Below, in pieces: positions 33,367-42,191 of a stretch of DNA of 64,000 nucleotides; position 1 is the stretch's first letter, and every line of letters begins with the position of its first letter. Location: the NCBI RefSeq assembly GCF_020886695.1, contig NZ_AP024485.1:2117001-2181000 (forward strand), read 5' to 3'. The stretch is from Pseudodesulfovibrio sediminis (GTDB lineage: Bacteria; Desulfobacterota; Desulfovibrionia; Desulfovibrionales; Desulfovibrionaceae). The position numbers and the translations under genes are program-made. Below the pieces are notes generated by a model that saw only the letters and a program-made list of their open reading frames with translations, did no database searches and was not told where the DNA came from.

Positions 33367-34737
33367 TTAATCGGCGTCGCCCACATCCACCACCTTGACC
33401 ACAAACTCCTTCACCCCTGTCGGCGGGTCGAAGAATACGGCCATGAACGGGGTGGCCGCTCCGGAACGCACAAACGTGTTGTTGGACAGGATGCCGACTT
33501 CACTGGCCAGACCATCCTCGATCTCCTTCTCCGTCTGCACCTGCAACTGGAACTGCGAAAGCACATTGCCGCAGAGGAATGCCTTTGATGTCAGGACCTT
33601 GCCGTCCTTGTCATAGAGAATGACCTCAACCTTGATCTGTTCCTTGGGCGTGGGGAACGTATTGACCGCCTTGCCTTCGACCACAAACAGGTTGCCCACC
33701 TTTTCATTGGGTACATAATACTGTTTGACGTTCTTGAGCTCGATCTTGCGCACGCGGTCTGCCGGAAGTTCACCAGGAGCGGCAGCCTCATCACCGCCCG
33801 TCTCTTCCATGAACATCTGGCCCACAAACGGCACATCCTTGAGTGTATCGGCCAGATCAAGCCCCATAAGGGTCCAGGCCTTGAAATAGATGGCTGCACC
33901 GAGTGCAAGCGCGACGACCACAATGATGATCAGGCAACCCAGCGACTTCTTGCCGCTGCCCTTCTCGGGCTTGTCGTCAAGGGTCAGATCATCGCCTTCT
34001 TCAAACAGTGAGCTGTCCATATCGCTGTCGTCGGATGCTTCGGCTTCATCGGCTTCATCGGCCTCATCGTCTTCATCATCCTCATCAAACAGTCCGCCAG
34101 CGTCGTCGTCACTGTCTTCATCTTCGTCGTCATCGTCGCCAAAAAGATCATCCGCGTCCGACTCGTCGTCATCCGCGCCCTCAAACATGGAATCGTCCTC
34201 GACATCCGAATCCGACGGCTTCGCCCCTTCGTCCGCGTCCGGCGTCTCATCGGTATCATCGAAGAGGTCATCCATGTCGGCCATGTCCTCTTCGACCACC
34301 TCGTCAGCGGGATCGGAAGCAAAATCATCGCCCAGATCATCGGATGCAGCGTCCGTCTTGGCTTCGTCCTCGTCCGCGAACAGGTCGTCCTCAGCGTCAT
34401 CGCCTGCAGCGTCGAAATCGTCCTCTTCGGCATTTTTCTGCGCTGCCGCAGCCTGTTCAAAGGCGTCATCTTCGGACACCTCTGCAGCACCGTCATCAGC
34501 GGCTACGGCCGCGGCCACGTCTTCAAAGGCGTCATCAAATTCATCGCCAGCCGGAACATCGCCGCCCTTGGCTTCTTCTTCGAGCAATGCGTCGAACTCT
34601 TCTTCCGGCGGTGCCGGAGGATGCTCGGCCTTGAATATCTGTGAGCACTTGGAGCATTTGACCTTGGCACCGCCTGCCGGGACTTTGTCGTCAGGCAGGT
34701 TGTAACGGGTCTCGCAATTCGGGCAGGTGACGATCAT
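33367..34737 (-). CDS. Zinc-ribbon (MJ0042-type) membrane protein with DUF3426-like domain
   Basis: A 456-residue protein with four parts. Residues 1-40 form a zinc ribbon with two CxxC knuckles (CPNCETRYNLP and CSKCSQIFKAE). Residues 45-265 are an extremely Asp/Glu-rich low-complexity region. A transmembrane helix follows (CLIIIVVVALALGAAIYF). The C-terminal domain of about 150 residues resembles DUF3426 (VEGKAVNTFPTPKEQIKVEV, PPTGVKEFVVKVVDVG). The first 300 residues should face the cytoplasm and the last domain the periplasm. Function unknown. The strand-specific Asp/Glu repeats also generate long false frames on the other strand. Confidence 0.85.
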   Translation of the reverse strand: MIVTCPNCETRYNLPDDKVPAGGAKVKCSKCSQIFKAEHPPAPPEEEFDALLEEEAKGGDVPAGDEFDDAFEDVAAAVAADDGAAEVSEDDAFEQAAAAQKNAEEDDFDAAGDDAEDDLFADEDEAKTDAASDDLGDDFASDPADEVVEEDMADMDDLFDDTDETPDADEGAKPSDSDVEDDSMFEGADDDESDADDLFGDDDDEDEDSDDDAGGLFDEDDEDDEADEADEAEASDDSDMDSSLFEEGDDLTLDDKPEKGSGKKSLGCLIIIVVVALALGAAIYFKAWTLMGLDLADTLKDVPFVGQMFMEETGGDEAAAPGELPADRVRKIELKNVKQYYVPNEKVGNLFVVEGKAVNTFPTPKEQIKVEVILYDKDGKVLTSKAFLCGNVLSQFQLQVQTEKEIEDGLASEVGILSNNTFVRSGAATPFMAVFFDPPTGVKEFVVKVVDVGDAD

Positions 34738-34774
34738 ATTTCGATCTCCAAAAAAACCGGTTAGTTAGCTCTTT

Positions 34775-35302
34775 CTATTCTGTGGACAGTTCGTAAATTC
34801 CATCCAGTTCCCTGTAGCGTTCATCATAGTCAAGACCGTATCCGACGATGAACCCTTCATTCAACTTGAAACCGGCGAATTCGACATGGACGTCCTTTTG
34901 ACGTCGCTCTTGCTTATCAATAAGTGCACAAATTTTCAAACTCTTTGGATTTCTTCTGCGCAATACGTGTAAAAGAAAATCCATGGAATGACCTGTATCG
35001 ACGATATCTTCGATAACAAGCACATCCTTGCCCTCAATGGAAATCTCCAGATCCTTGGAAAAAACAATGTCCTCGGAGCGGGATGTGGCCGAACCATAGC
35101 TGGCCAGACGGACAAAATCCACTTCGATCTCACGATCTATTTTCCGTATGATATCAGCAAAAAAAAGGAATGCGCCCTTGAGGACACAGATGCAGACCAG
35201 CTGGGTGCCGCCATCATAGCTGGCAGCTATCTCACGCCCCAGGCTCTGGTTGCGCTCGGCAATCTGCTCTGCGGTAATGAACGGTTTTAATTTATGTGCC
35301 AT
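34775..35302 (-). CDS. hpt: Hypoxanthine phosphoribosyltransferase
   Basis: A 175-residue purine salvage enzyme converting hypoxanthine (and often guanine) plus PRPP to IMP/GMP. The PRPP-binding loop VLVIEDIVDTGHSMDFLL, the flexible-loop region LASYGSATSRSEDI and the C-terminal VGYGLDYDERYRELDGIY are all present. Normal length. It heads a - strand neighbour group: the GNAT gene ends 14 bases upstream of it. Confidence 0.94.
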   Translation of the reverse strand: MAHKLKPFITAEQIAERNQSLGREIAASYDGGTQLVCICVLKGAFLFFADIIRKIDREIEVDFVRLASYGSATSRSEDIVFSKDLEISIEGKDVLVIEDIVDTGHSMDFLLHVLRRRNPKSLKICALIDKQERRQKDVHVEFAGFKLNEGFIVGYGLDYDERYRELDGIYELSTE

Positions 35303-35315
35303 TTTATGTATTCGG

Positions 35316-35774
35316 TTAAAGATTCATGATCATGGCCACTTCATTGCAATGGTCCGGGAACCGGGCGCAATTGAGGCAGTCCAGAAATATTTTCTGGTTC
35401 AATTTTTCCATATCTTCTTCGACAAATCCGAGGTGCGCAAAAAAATCCGGCGCTTCCGTCAAGGTATATACCTTGTATATACCGAGTGTCACGGCTTCGG
35501 ACAGGCAGGTTTCCACCAGCTTGCGCCCCAGTTTCCTGCCGCGCTGGGACGGGACCACGACCAGCGAACGAATCTCCGCCAGGTTGTCCCAGATAATGTT
35601 CAAAGCACAGCACCCCACCACGTCGTCATTGTCGTCCACGGCAACCACGAAATCCCGCAGATGGGAATAGAGCTGGCTGAACGAACGGGGGAGTACAAGG
35701 GCCTCATGTTCCTCGGTATGCATGAGCAGACCGTGGATCTTCTTTACATCATCAATACGCGCTTTACGAATCAT
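35316..35774 (-). CDS. GNAT acetyltransferase, N-acetylglutamate synthase type
   Basis: A 152-residue GNAT. The acetyl-CoA binding segment is VVPSQRGRKLGRKLVETC, preceded by the beta strand EIRSLVVV. The ending DFFAHLGFVEEDMEKLNQKI and the Cys-rich CLNCARFPDHCNE are typical of the stand-alone ArgA-like acetyltransferases of deltaproteobacteria, which start arginine synthesis by acetylating glutamate. The substrate is inferred from that similarity. It overlaps nothing and follows the TlpA-like gene by three bases, so the two are probably co-transcribed. Confidence 0.82.
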   Translation of the reverse strand: MIRKARIDDVKKIHGLLMHTEEHEALVLPRSFSQLYSHLRDFVVAVDDNDDVVGCCALNIIWDNLAEIRSLVVVPSQRGRKLGRKLVETCLSEAVTLGIYKVYTLTEAPDFFAHLGFVEEDMEKLNQKIFLDCLNCARFPDHCNEVAMIMNL

Positions 35775-35777
35775 CGG

Positions 35778-36308
35778 TTACTCGTTCACCATTTTGTCAA
35801 CGACCACGGTGAGCATGGAGTGGGGATACACGCCCGCCTCCTGAAAAACCAGCTCTCCGTCCTTGTTGAAAATGAGCAGGGTAGGGATCGCCTCGATGCC
35901 GAACTCGGCAGCAAGGGCTTCATCACTCCAGTATGTCGGCAGTTTCAACGCCCCCTTCTTCTCGAAGAACGTCTCCACCACGTCTTTGGACTTATCCAGA
36001 GACACGGCCAGTATGTTGGCCTTGTCACCATGCGTTGCATAGAGCTGTTCAAGCTCGGGCAATTGTTGTTTGCAGGAGGGGCACCATGTGGTCCACACCA
36101 CGATAAACGTGGGTTTATCACCATTATCAGCCAGAAAGGTCTTCAACTCGGACAGCTTCATGCTGCCGATCTCACTTTCCGGGGCAACGGCCACAGTCAT
36201 TGCCTCAGGGGCCTCCGCGGATTCGGCCTGGGCACCGGGCTCTTCAGAGCAGGCAACCAGCCCCACCATCAGAAGCAGAACAACGGCTATGCGCTGTAAT
36301 ATATTCAT
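35778..36308 (-). CDS. TlpA-like thioredoxin-fold lipoprotein
   Basis: A 176-residue exported thiol-redox protein. The lipobox LVAC at residues 17-20 predicts a lipid-anchored protein. A linker rich in Ala/Glu leads to a thioredoxin fold with the active site WTTWCPSCKQQ and the cis-Pro loop IEAIPTLLIF. Such proteins reduce disulfides in periplasmic partners, for example in cytochrome maturation. Target unknown. Confidence 0.87.
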   Translation of the reverse strand: MNILQRIAVVLLLMVGLVACSEEPGAQAESAEAPEAMTVAVAPESEIGSMKLSELKTFLADNGDKPTFIVVWTTWCPSCKQQLPELEQLYATHGDKANILAVSLDKSKDVVETFFEKKGALKLPTYWSDEALAAEFGIEAIPTLLIFNKDGELVFQEAGVYPHSMLTVVVDKMVNE

Positions 36309-36662
36309 ATTTCACCTCATTTTGGTGTAAAAAAGAAGCATAGCAGAGAAGTCCACCAAATAAAAGCGGATAAAGCCTTCCCAACCCTCGATTCCACAGC
36401 ACTTTCCTGCCAGTCTCACCCCTATCTTCAGAGCCTGAAACCGGCAATGGCCAACGGGATCGTCACATCAGTTCTGTTGGGCTGATAGTTGAACAAATCA
36501 AGAGAGGCAAGCACTATGAACAAAGCTGCACATCCCCCTGCCGGGCCATCCCATTCACATCAGCCCAAAAAAGACGCCCCCTGTTTGAAGCAGGGTGCGC
36601 CTTCATTAGCTTGATCGCTTCATGCATGGCCTCCGAAAACAGAAGCCACTGATGTCGAGGTT
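36309..36662. other. Intergenic region between the TlpA-like gene and metH
   Basis: Contains the upstream region of the TlpA-like gene and a weak hairpin (CCCTG...CAGGG near 36580) that could end metH. A 32-codon frame at 36515 on the + strand (MNKAAHPPAGPSHSHQPKKD) follows GAGAGGC, but it is too short and lacks support. Confidence 0.4.
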
Positions 36663-39071
36663 TTATCGGGTCAACTGTTGCGCCAGCTTGACTGCGGCCA
36701 CGGCATCCGTGGACCAGCCGTCAGCGCCGATGGCGTTGCAGAACTTTTCGGTGACTACGGCCCCGCCAATGATGACCTTGGCCTTCAGGCCGCGTTCATT
36801 GACCAGCCTCACCGTGTCTTCCATGCGCACCATGGTGGTGGTCATGAGGGCGGACAGGCCGATCAGGGCTGCCTTGGATTCTTCAGCCGCGTCAACAATC
36901 TTTTCGGCCGGCACGTCCTTGCCGAGATCGACCACGTCAAATCCGTAGTTCTTGAGCATCAGACAGACAATATTCTTGCCGATATCATGAATATCGCCTT
37001 CGACCGTGGCCATGATGACGACCGGTTTGTCCTCGGCAGCTCCGCCCTCTTCAAGGAGCGGCTTGAGTCGGGCAAAGGCGGTCTGCATGGTCTCGGCGCT
37101 CTGCAGGAGCTGCGGAAGGAAGTACTCCTTCTTCTCATACTTTTCGCCCACCACGAGGATACCCGGAATGAGCAGCGAGTTGACGATCTCCATGGCCGAC
37201 ATGCCGCCTTCAAGCTCAGCTTCGACCAGAGAGACGATACCGTCCTTGTTTCCCTTGATGACAGCGACCTGAACCACGGGCAGGTCCTCTGCCACATCGC
37301 CTTTGGTCGAGCCCTTTGACTGGGTCGGCTCGGCCTGGGTCCAGTCGGTGAATCTATCAATGTACCGCTCTGCCTGTTTGTCCCGATTGAGCAGGACCTC
37401 AGTCGTATGCAGGCTCTCCTGAATGCGCGACGAGTTGGGGTTGGAAATGAACGAACACAGCCCTGCGCTCATGGACAGCGCCAGGAAGGTGGAGTTCAGC
37501 AACTCGCGGGCAGGCAGGCCGAAAGAGATATTGGACAACCCGATGGTGGTGGGCAACTGCCACTTTTCACGGCAGTGGCGCATCACTTCCAGGGAATGCA
37601 GTGCGGCCTCGGGCTTGGAGGACACGGTCAGGGCCAGGGCATCCACCATGATCAGTCGGCGCGGGATGCCGAACGCATCGGCCTGCGCCAGCAGGTCGGC
37701 GATGACATTGAGCCGTTCCTTGGCCGTGACAGGCAGCTTGTTGCCCACGATGGGCAACAGAATGAACGGAGCGCCAAAGAGTTTGCACAGGGGACCGAGT
37801 GTTTCCATCTTGCCGGGTTCACCGGAAATGGAGTTGACCAGCGGCGACCCCGGATAGGCCCAGAGCGCGGCCTCAACAGCCTTCATGTCATTTGAATCAA
37901 TGGACAAGGGAGTTGTAAACCGGCCGACCAGAGAGGTCACCAGTTCGGGCAGCAGCGCAACCTCGTCCACCATGGGCGCTCCCACGTTGACGTCCAGCAC
38001 GGGCGCTCCCAGCTCGATCTGCTCCGTGGCGAATCGCTGGGCTTCGGTGAACACGCCTTCCTGCAACTCGGCGATGAGCTGCTTCTTACCCGTGGGATTG
38101 ATGCGCTCGCCGATGATCACGCCGGGGTGATCGAAACCGATGGGCACGGAAACCGCTCTGGAAGTCAGGACCATCTGGGCGTTGTCGGTCTTCTGAGGCC
38201 GCACCCAGCTGGCGTTGCCCACCTTGGCGCGCAGCGCACGGATATGATCCGGCGTGGTGCCGCAGCAGCCGCCGATGAACTTGGCGCCCAGAGCCACAAA
38301 TCCGCTGGCCTGCTCGGCAAAGGCGTCGGGCGACAGACGAAAGGCGGTATTACCCTCATCGTCCAGCTCGGGCAGACCGGCGTTGGCCTCGGCAAAAGTC
38401 GGGGTCTCCAGACGGGGAGCCCATGCCTTGAGCGTGTTGTGCATCTGCTCGGGACCGGCAGAGCAGTTGGTGCCGATAAGCTCGACGCCCATGTTCTGCA
38501 TGGTGTCCACAAAGGTCTGCGGCGAGGTGCCGGTCAGGGACGCCTCACCCTCGAAGGTCATGGACATGGCCACGGGCAGGTCACACACCATGCGGGCCGC
38601 GATAACCACGGCCTTGGCCTCGGCCAGATCGAAATGCGTCTCTCCAAGGATGAGGTCAGCGCCGCCGTCCACGCAGCCCTGGATCTGCTCCTTGAAAATA
38701 TCCACCAACTCACGGAAAGTCAGGTCGCCAAGCGGCTCGACAAAATGCCCGGTAGGTCCGATGGATGCGGCCACGAACGCGGAATCTCCGGCAACCTTGC
38801 GGGCGATTCGGGTCATGGCCTTGTTCAATTCATAGGGGTCGGCGTCCAGCCCCAGCTTGGGCCTGGAACCGCCAAAGGTGTTGGTGGTCAGGATGTTGGC
38901 TCCGGCATCGAGATAGTCCTGATGCACAGCCTGGATGACCTCGGGAGCCCTGAGCCCCCACAGCTCGGGCGAAAGGCCTGCGGGCAGTCCGCGACCTTGC
39001 AGCAAGGTGCCGTAACCACCATCAAAATAATAGATTTTGTCGTCGTCAAGCAGTGATCTGAAGTCGGGCAT
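36663..39071 (-). CDS. metH: Cobalamin-dependent methionine synthase, short form
   Basis: An 802-residue enzyme that transfers the methyl group of methyltetrahydrofolate to homocysteine via B12. Homocysteine/zinc domain (about 1-300, with GTNCS and GGCCGT cysteines), pterin domain (about 320-580, GERINPTGKK, SIDSNDMKAVEAAL), four-helix cap and B12 domain (DIHDIGKNIVCLML holds the cobalt-ligating His). It ends right after the B12 domain, so the SAM-binding reactivation domain of E. coli-type MetH is absent, as in other short MetHs. The start is set at ATG 39071 because GGAGG lies six bases before it; the longer frame to 39182 has no support. Divergent from rpoH. Confidence 0.94.
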   Translation of the reverse strand: MPDFRSLLDDDKIYYFDGGYGTLLQGRGLPAGLSPELWGLRAPEVIQAVHQDYLDAGANILTTNTFGGSRPKLGLDADPYELNKAMTRIARKVAGDSAFVAASIGPTGHFVEPLGDLTFRELVDIFKEQIQGCVDGGADLILGETHFDLAEAKAVVIAARMVCDLPVAMSMTFEGEASLTGTSPQTFVDTMQNMGVELIGTNCSAGPEQMHNTLKAWAPRLETPTFAEANAGLPELDDEGNTAFRLSPDAFAEQASGFVALGAKFIGGCCGTTPDHIRALRAKVGNASWVRPQKTDNAQMVLTSRAVSVPIGFDHPGVIIGERINPTGKKQLIAELQEGVFTEAQRFATEQIELGAPVLDVNVGAPMVDEVALLPELVTSLVGRFTTPLSIDSNDMKAVEAALWAYPGSPLVNSISGEPGKMETLGPLCKLFGAPFILLPIVGNKLPVTAKERLNVIADLLAQADAFGIPRRLIMVDALALTVSSKPEAALHSLEVMRHCREKWQLPTTIGLSNISFGLPARELLNSTFLALSMSAGLCSFISNPNSSRIQESLHTTEVLLNRDKQAERYIDRFTDWTQAEPTQSKGSTKGDVAEDLPVVQVAVIKGNKDGIVSLVEAELEGGMSAMEIVNSLLIPGILVVGEKYEKKEYFLPQLLQSAETMQTAFARLKPLLEEGGAAEDKPVVIMATVEGDIHDIGKNIVCLMLKNYGFDVVDLGKDVPAEKIVDAAEESKAALIGLSALMTTTMVRMEDTVRLVNERGLKAKVIIGGAVVTEKFCNAIGADGWSTDAVAAVKLAQQLTR

Positions 39072-39324
39072 TATATCCTCCATATGCCTCCCGAACACGG
39101 AAAACAGCGGGTCTTCCGGGTCGAGCTGACGTATTCTTATATCAAGATATCTCAATATAGACGTGAATACACCAAATATCAAGCGCTTTTTACTAGCCTT
39201 GAAGCTGTATTCCTGTATGGTTAGGCTCGATTTTGCACAAAGTGGTCAAAAGTGAAAAACGTTGCTTCACTCGAATAAAAACTATAGTGTCCTTTTTTTG
39301 CTCTCTATATTAAGTAATGAACAG

Positions 39325-39339
39325 GGCGCACGTTGCGCC
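39325..39339 (+). promoter_or_regulatory. Hairpin just upstream of the rpoH start
   Basis: GGCGCA-CGT-TGCGCC, a six-base stem ending 15 bases before the ATG at 39355. No clear ribosome site is visible between it and the start codon. It may influence translation of this heat-shock sigma factor. Confidence 0.35.
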
Positions 39340-39354
39340 ACCCATATATATCGA

Positions 39355-40386
39355 ATGACAACAGAGAATACGACGACTGTGGTTGAGCCCGAGATTGTTG
39401 ATCCCGATGAGATCGACGTTGAAATCCCGGAGCCGACCGCCGTCCCCATAAATGCCCCGGCAAAGACCGAAGGGCTGGAGAAAAGGCTCCCGGCAATGAA
39501 CTTTGCACCGTCCTCGAAGGAAGTGCGTGTTCGTGATCCGTTGCAGCTGTATCTCAAGGAAATCGCACGGTTTCCCATGCTGGAGCCGGAAGAGGAATAT
39601 GCGCTGGCCAAGCGCGTGCAGGACGAGAACGATCAGGATGCCGCTTTCAAGTTGGTCTCATCCCACCTGCGTCTGGTGGTCAAGATCGCCATGGATTTCC
39701 AGCGACGCTGGATGCAGAACGGGCTGGACCTGATTCAGGAAGGCAATGTCGGCCTGCTCAAGGCCGTGACCAAATTCGACCCGGAAAAAGGCATCAAGTT
39801 TTCCTATTATGCCGCCTTCTGGATCAAGGCCTATATCCTGAAGTACATCATGGATAACTGGCGCATGGTCAAGATCGGCACCACGCAGACCCAGCGCAAG
39901 CTCTTTTACAATCTGAACAAGGAAAGGCAACGCCTCCAGACCATGGGATTTGATCCGACCACAGAAGTACTGAGTGAACGGCTCGGGGTCTCTGAATCGG
40001 AAATCGACGAAATGGATCAGCGCCTGTCCAAGAACGACATGTCGTTGAACGCACCCCTTGGCGACGACTCCGATGCCACCAAGATGGACTTTCTGCCATC
40101 GCTGGGACCGGGAGTGGAAGAATCCATCGCCAATGACCAGATCGTGGGGCTGCTGCTGGAGAACATCAAAGCCATCCGCCCGTTGCTGAACGAAAAGGAG
40201 ATGGCCATCCTTGATCAGAGGCTGCTGTCCGAAGACCCCGTCACCCTGCGGGAGATTGGCGAGACCTTCGGCGTGACCAGAGAACGTGTCCGCCAGATCG
40301 AAGCCAGATTGTTGAGCAAGATCAAGGAACACATGACTGAGAGAATTCAGGATTTTTCAAAAGACTGGGTGTTGGAACACGATTAA
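39355..40386 (+). CDS. rpoH: RNA polymerase sigma-32 factor
   Basis: A 343-residue sigma-70-family factor of the heat-shock branch. Region 1.2 DPLQLYLKEIARFPML, region 2 LRLVVKIAMDF through LIQEGNVGLLKAVTKFDPEKGIKFSYYAAFWIKAYIL, the RpoH box QRKLFYNLNKERQRL and region 4 TLREIGETFGVTRERVRQIEARLL. The RpoH box separates it from housekeeping sigma factors. An acidic/proline-rich N-terminal extension of about 50 residues (EIVDPDEIDVEIPEP) is longer than in E. coli. The start at ATG 39355 is preferred over an unsupported one at 39262. Confidence 0.93.
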   Translation: MTTENTTTVVEPEIVDPDEIDVEIPEPTAVPINAPAKTEGLEKRLPAMNFAPSSKEVRVRDPLQLYLKEIARFPMLEPEEEYALAKRVQDENDQDAAFKLVSSHLRLVVKIAMDFQRRWMQNGLDLIQEGNVGLLKAVTKFDPEKGIKFSYYAAFWIKAYILKYIMDNWRMVKIGTTQTQRKLFYNLNKERQRLQTMGFDPTTEVLSERLGVSESEIDEMDQRLSKNDMSLNAPLGDDSDATKMDFLPSLGPGVEESIANDQIVGLLLENIKAIRPLLNEKEMAILDQRLLSEDPVTLREIGETFGVTRERVRQIEARLLSKIKEHMTERIQDFSKDWVLEHD

Positions 40387-40415
40387 CCGACTTTTTGCCC
40401 CATTGGGATGAACTG

Positions 40416-42191
40416 ATGACACAATTGAACCGGTTTGAATTACGCACGGCCCTATTTGCCCTGACACTGACAGTCTCACTGCTGGCCGTGGCTGGTTGCG
40501 TAGGCAAACAGACGACCTCCACCATGGACACAGGACAGCCGCAGGTGGTTGTCAGACCCATGTCTCCATCGGCACAGGCCAACTACGACTACCTTGTCTA
40601 CATGGACAAGCTCCAGCAACTGCGGCAGGACGCCCAGAAAAGAGGCGTCAGGGCCATGTCCAGAGAGGAAGCGGCCAAGACACATGCCGAAGCCGTGGCC
40701 GCTCTGGATCGTATCCTGGCCATTGATCCCTCCCCGCAACTCTATGTGGAAAAGGCCGGACTGTTCTGGAACCATCCTGAAGGCACGGCCCTGTCCCGCA
40801 AGGCCCTCAACGAAGGACTGGCCCGCTATCCCGACAACCGGATGCTGACCGTCTATCTGGCCAACGCCTATATCGCGGACGAAAGACTGGACGACGCCAT
40901 CAAGGTGATGGACGGCTTCATCTCCCGCCACCCGGATGACATCGACGTGCTGGAGCAGCTCGGTCAGATTCTCATGGAAGCGGGCAAGGACGCCGAAGCT
41001 CTGGACGCGCTCAACAAGATACCGGAGGCCAAACGCGGTCCGGAGACTCTCTACACCATGGGGCGGGTCCAGGGAAACCTGGGCATGCGCAAGGCAGCCA
41101 TCGCCAACCTGAAGAAAACCCTTAAGCTGGACCCCGGTTTTACCGAAGCGCTGGTCGAGCTGGCCTACCAGTATGAGATGTCCAAGGATTACGTGGCGGC
41201 TGAAAAGATCTACTCTTCCATCCTTGAAGAGAACGAAGCCTTCTACGAAGCCAGGTCAAGACTCATCAGCCTCAACCTCAAGCTGAACAATCCCGACCGC
41301 GCTCTTGAGCTCGCCATGGATGGCCCGCCCACCAAGGAGTTCGTCATCGACGCCGCCCTCATGTTCATCGACAACGGGTTTTATGCCCAGGGGTCGACAA
41401 CCCTTGACAGGTTGGCCACGGACACTGACATCCCGGCAGAATACTTTTTCTACAAGGCGGTCATCGCCGATCAGGGTGAAAACGACCAGCAAAAAGCCTT
41501 GAGCTACCTCAATCAGGTCGATCCGCATGACAGGCTGTACCCTCACGCTTTGCGATTCCAGGCGCAGATTCTTGCCAGCATGGGCAGGGTCGATGACGCC
41601 CTCAGCATCGCCGTGACCGGCAAGGAGCGGTACCCCAACGCTTCCATCTTCTACATACTGGAAGCCTCTCTGCTGAGACTCGAAAAGAACTATACCGGCG
41701 CCGAGGAAGCCCTGAAACAAGGGCTGCTGCACCGCAGGAATGACCCGGAACTGACCTATGAGCTGGCCATGATCTATGAAGCCCTGAACCGCAGGGCCGA
41801 GGGACTGGAACTCATGGAGCAGGTCGTTCGCGCCCACCCGGACAATGCCAATGCCCTCAACTATGTCGGCTACACCCTGGCAGAAGAAGGCCGGGAACTC
41901 GACCGCGCCCTTGTGCTGGTCACCAAGGCCTCCAACCTCGACCCGGAGAACGGCTACATTCTCGACTCCGTGGCCTGGGTGCATTTCAAGCGAGGGGAAT
42001 TTGAAAAGGCGTGGAAATACATCCAGTACGCCGTGGACGTGGTCCAGAAAGATCCCACGATCTGGGAACACTATGGCGACATCGCCACCAGAACCGGCAA
42101 TACCAAGGCGGCACGCAAGGGGTACAAGCTCTCCCTGAAGCACAAAACCTCCAATGCCGATACCGTGAAGGAAAAGCTGAAGAACTTATGA
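40416..42191 (+). CDS. TPR-repeat lipoprotein
   Basis: A 591-residue exported protein with a lipobox (SLLAVAGC) after a short charged start. It is built almost wholly of tetratricopeptide repeats (for example DDAIKVMDGFISRHPDDIDV, KAAIANLKKTLKLDPGFTEA, FEKAWKYIQYAVDVVQKD). The two-helix repeats form a scaffold for protein binding, probably at the outer membrane. It follows rpoH by 29 bases and overlaps the LolB-like gene by four (ATGA), so the two lipoproteins are translationally coupled. The partner is unknown. Confidence 0.88.
   Translation: MTQLNRFELRTALFALTLTVSLLAVAGCVGKQTTSTMDTGQPQVVVRPMSPSAQANYDYLVYMDKLQQLRQDAQKRGVRAMSREEAAKTHAEAVAALDRILAIDPSPQLYVEKAGLFWNHPEGTALSRKALNEGLARYPDNRMLTVYLANAYIADERLDDAIKVMDGFISRHPDDIDVLEQLGQILMEAGKDAEALDALNKIPEAKRGPETLYTMGRVQGNLGMRKAAIANLKKTLKLDPGFTEALVELAYQYEMSKDYVAAEKIYSSILEENEAFYEARSRLISLNLKLNNPDRALELAMDGPPTKEFVIDAALMFIDNGFYAQGSTTLDRLATDTDIPAEYFFYKAVIADQGENDQQKALSYLNQVDPHDRLYPHALRFQAQILASMGRVDDALSIAVTGKERYPNASIFYILEASLLRLEKNYTGAEEALKQGLLHRRNDPELTYELAMIYEALNRRAEGLELMEQVVRAHPDNANALNYVGYTLAEEGRELDRALVLVTKASNLDPENGYILDSVAWVHFKRGEFEKAWKYIQYAVDVVQKDPTIWEHYGDIATRTGNTKAARKGYKLSLKHKTSNADTVKEKLKNL

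Noticed and set aside
33890-34705. Long Ser-rich frame on the + strand
   Set aside because: It is the antisense image of the Asp/Glu-rich tract of the zinc-ribbon protein. It has no conserved domain or ribosome site.
36515-36613. 32-codon frame with a weak ribosome site
   Set aside because: Too short and Pro/His-rich, with no similarity or operon context to support it.
38127-39056. 309-residue + strand frame opposite metH
   Set aside because: Shadow of metH caused by GC-biased codons; no domain, start context or conserved pattern.
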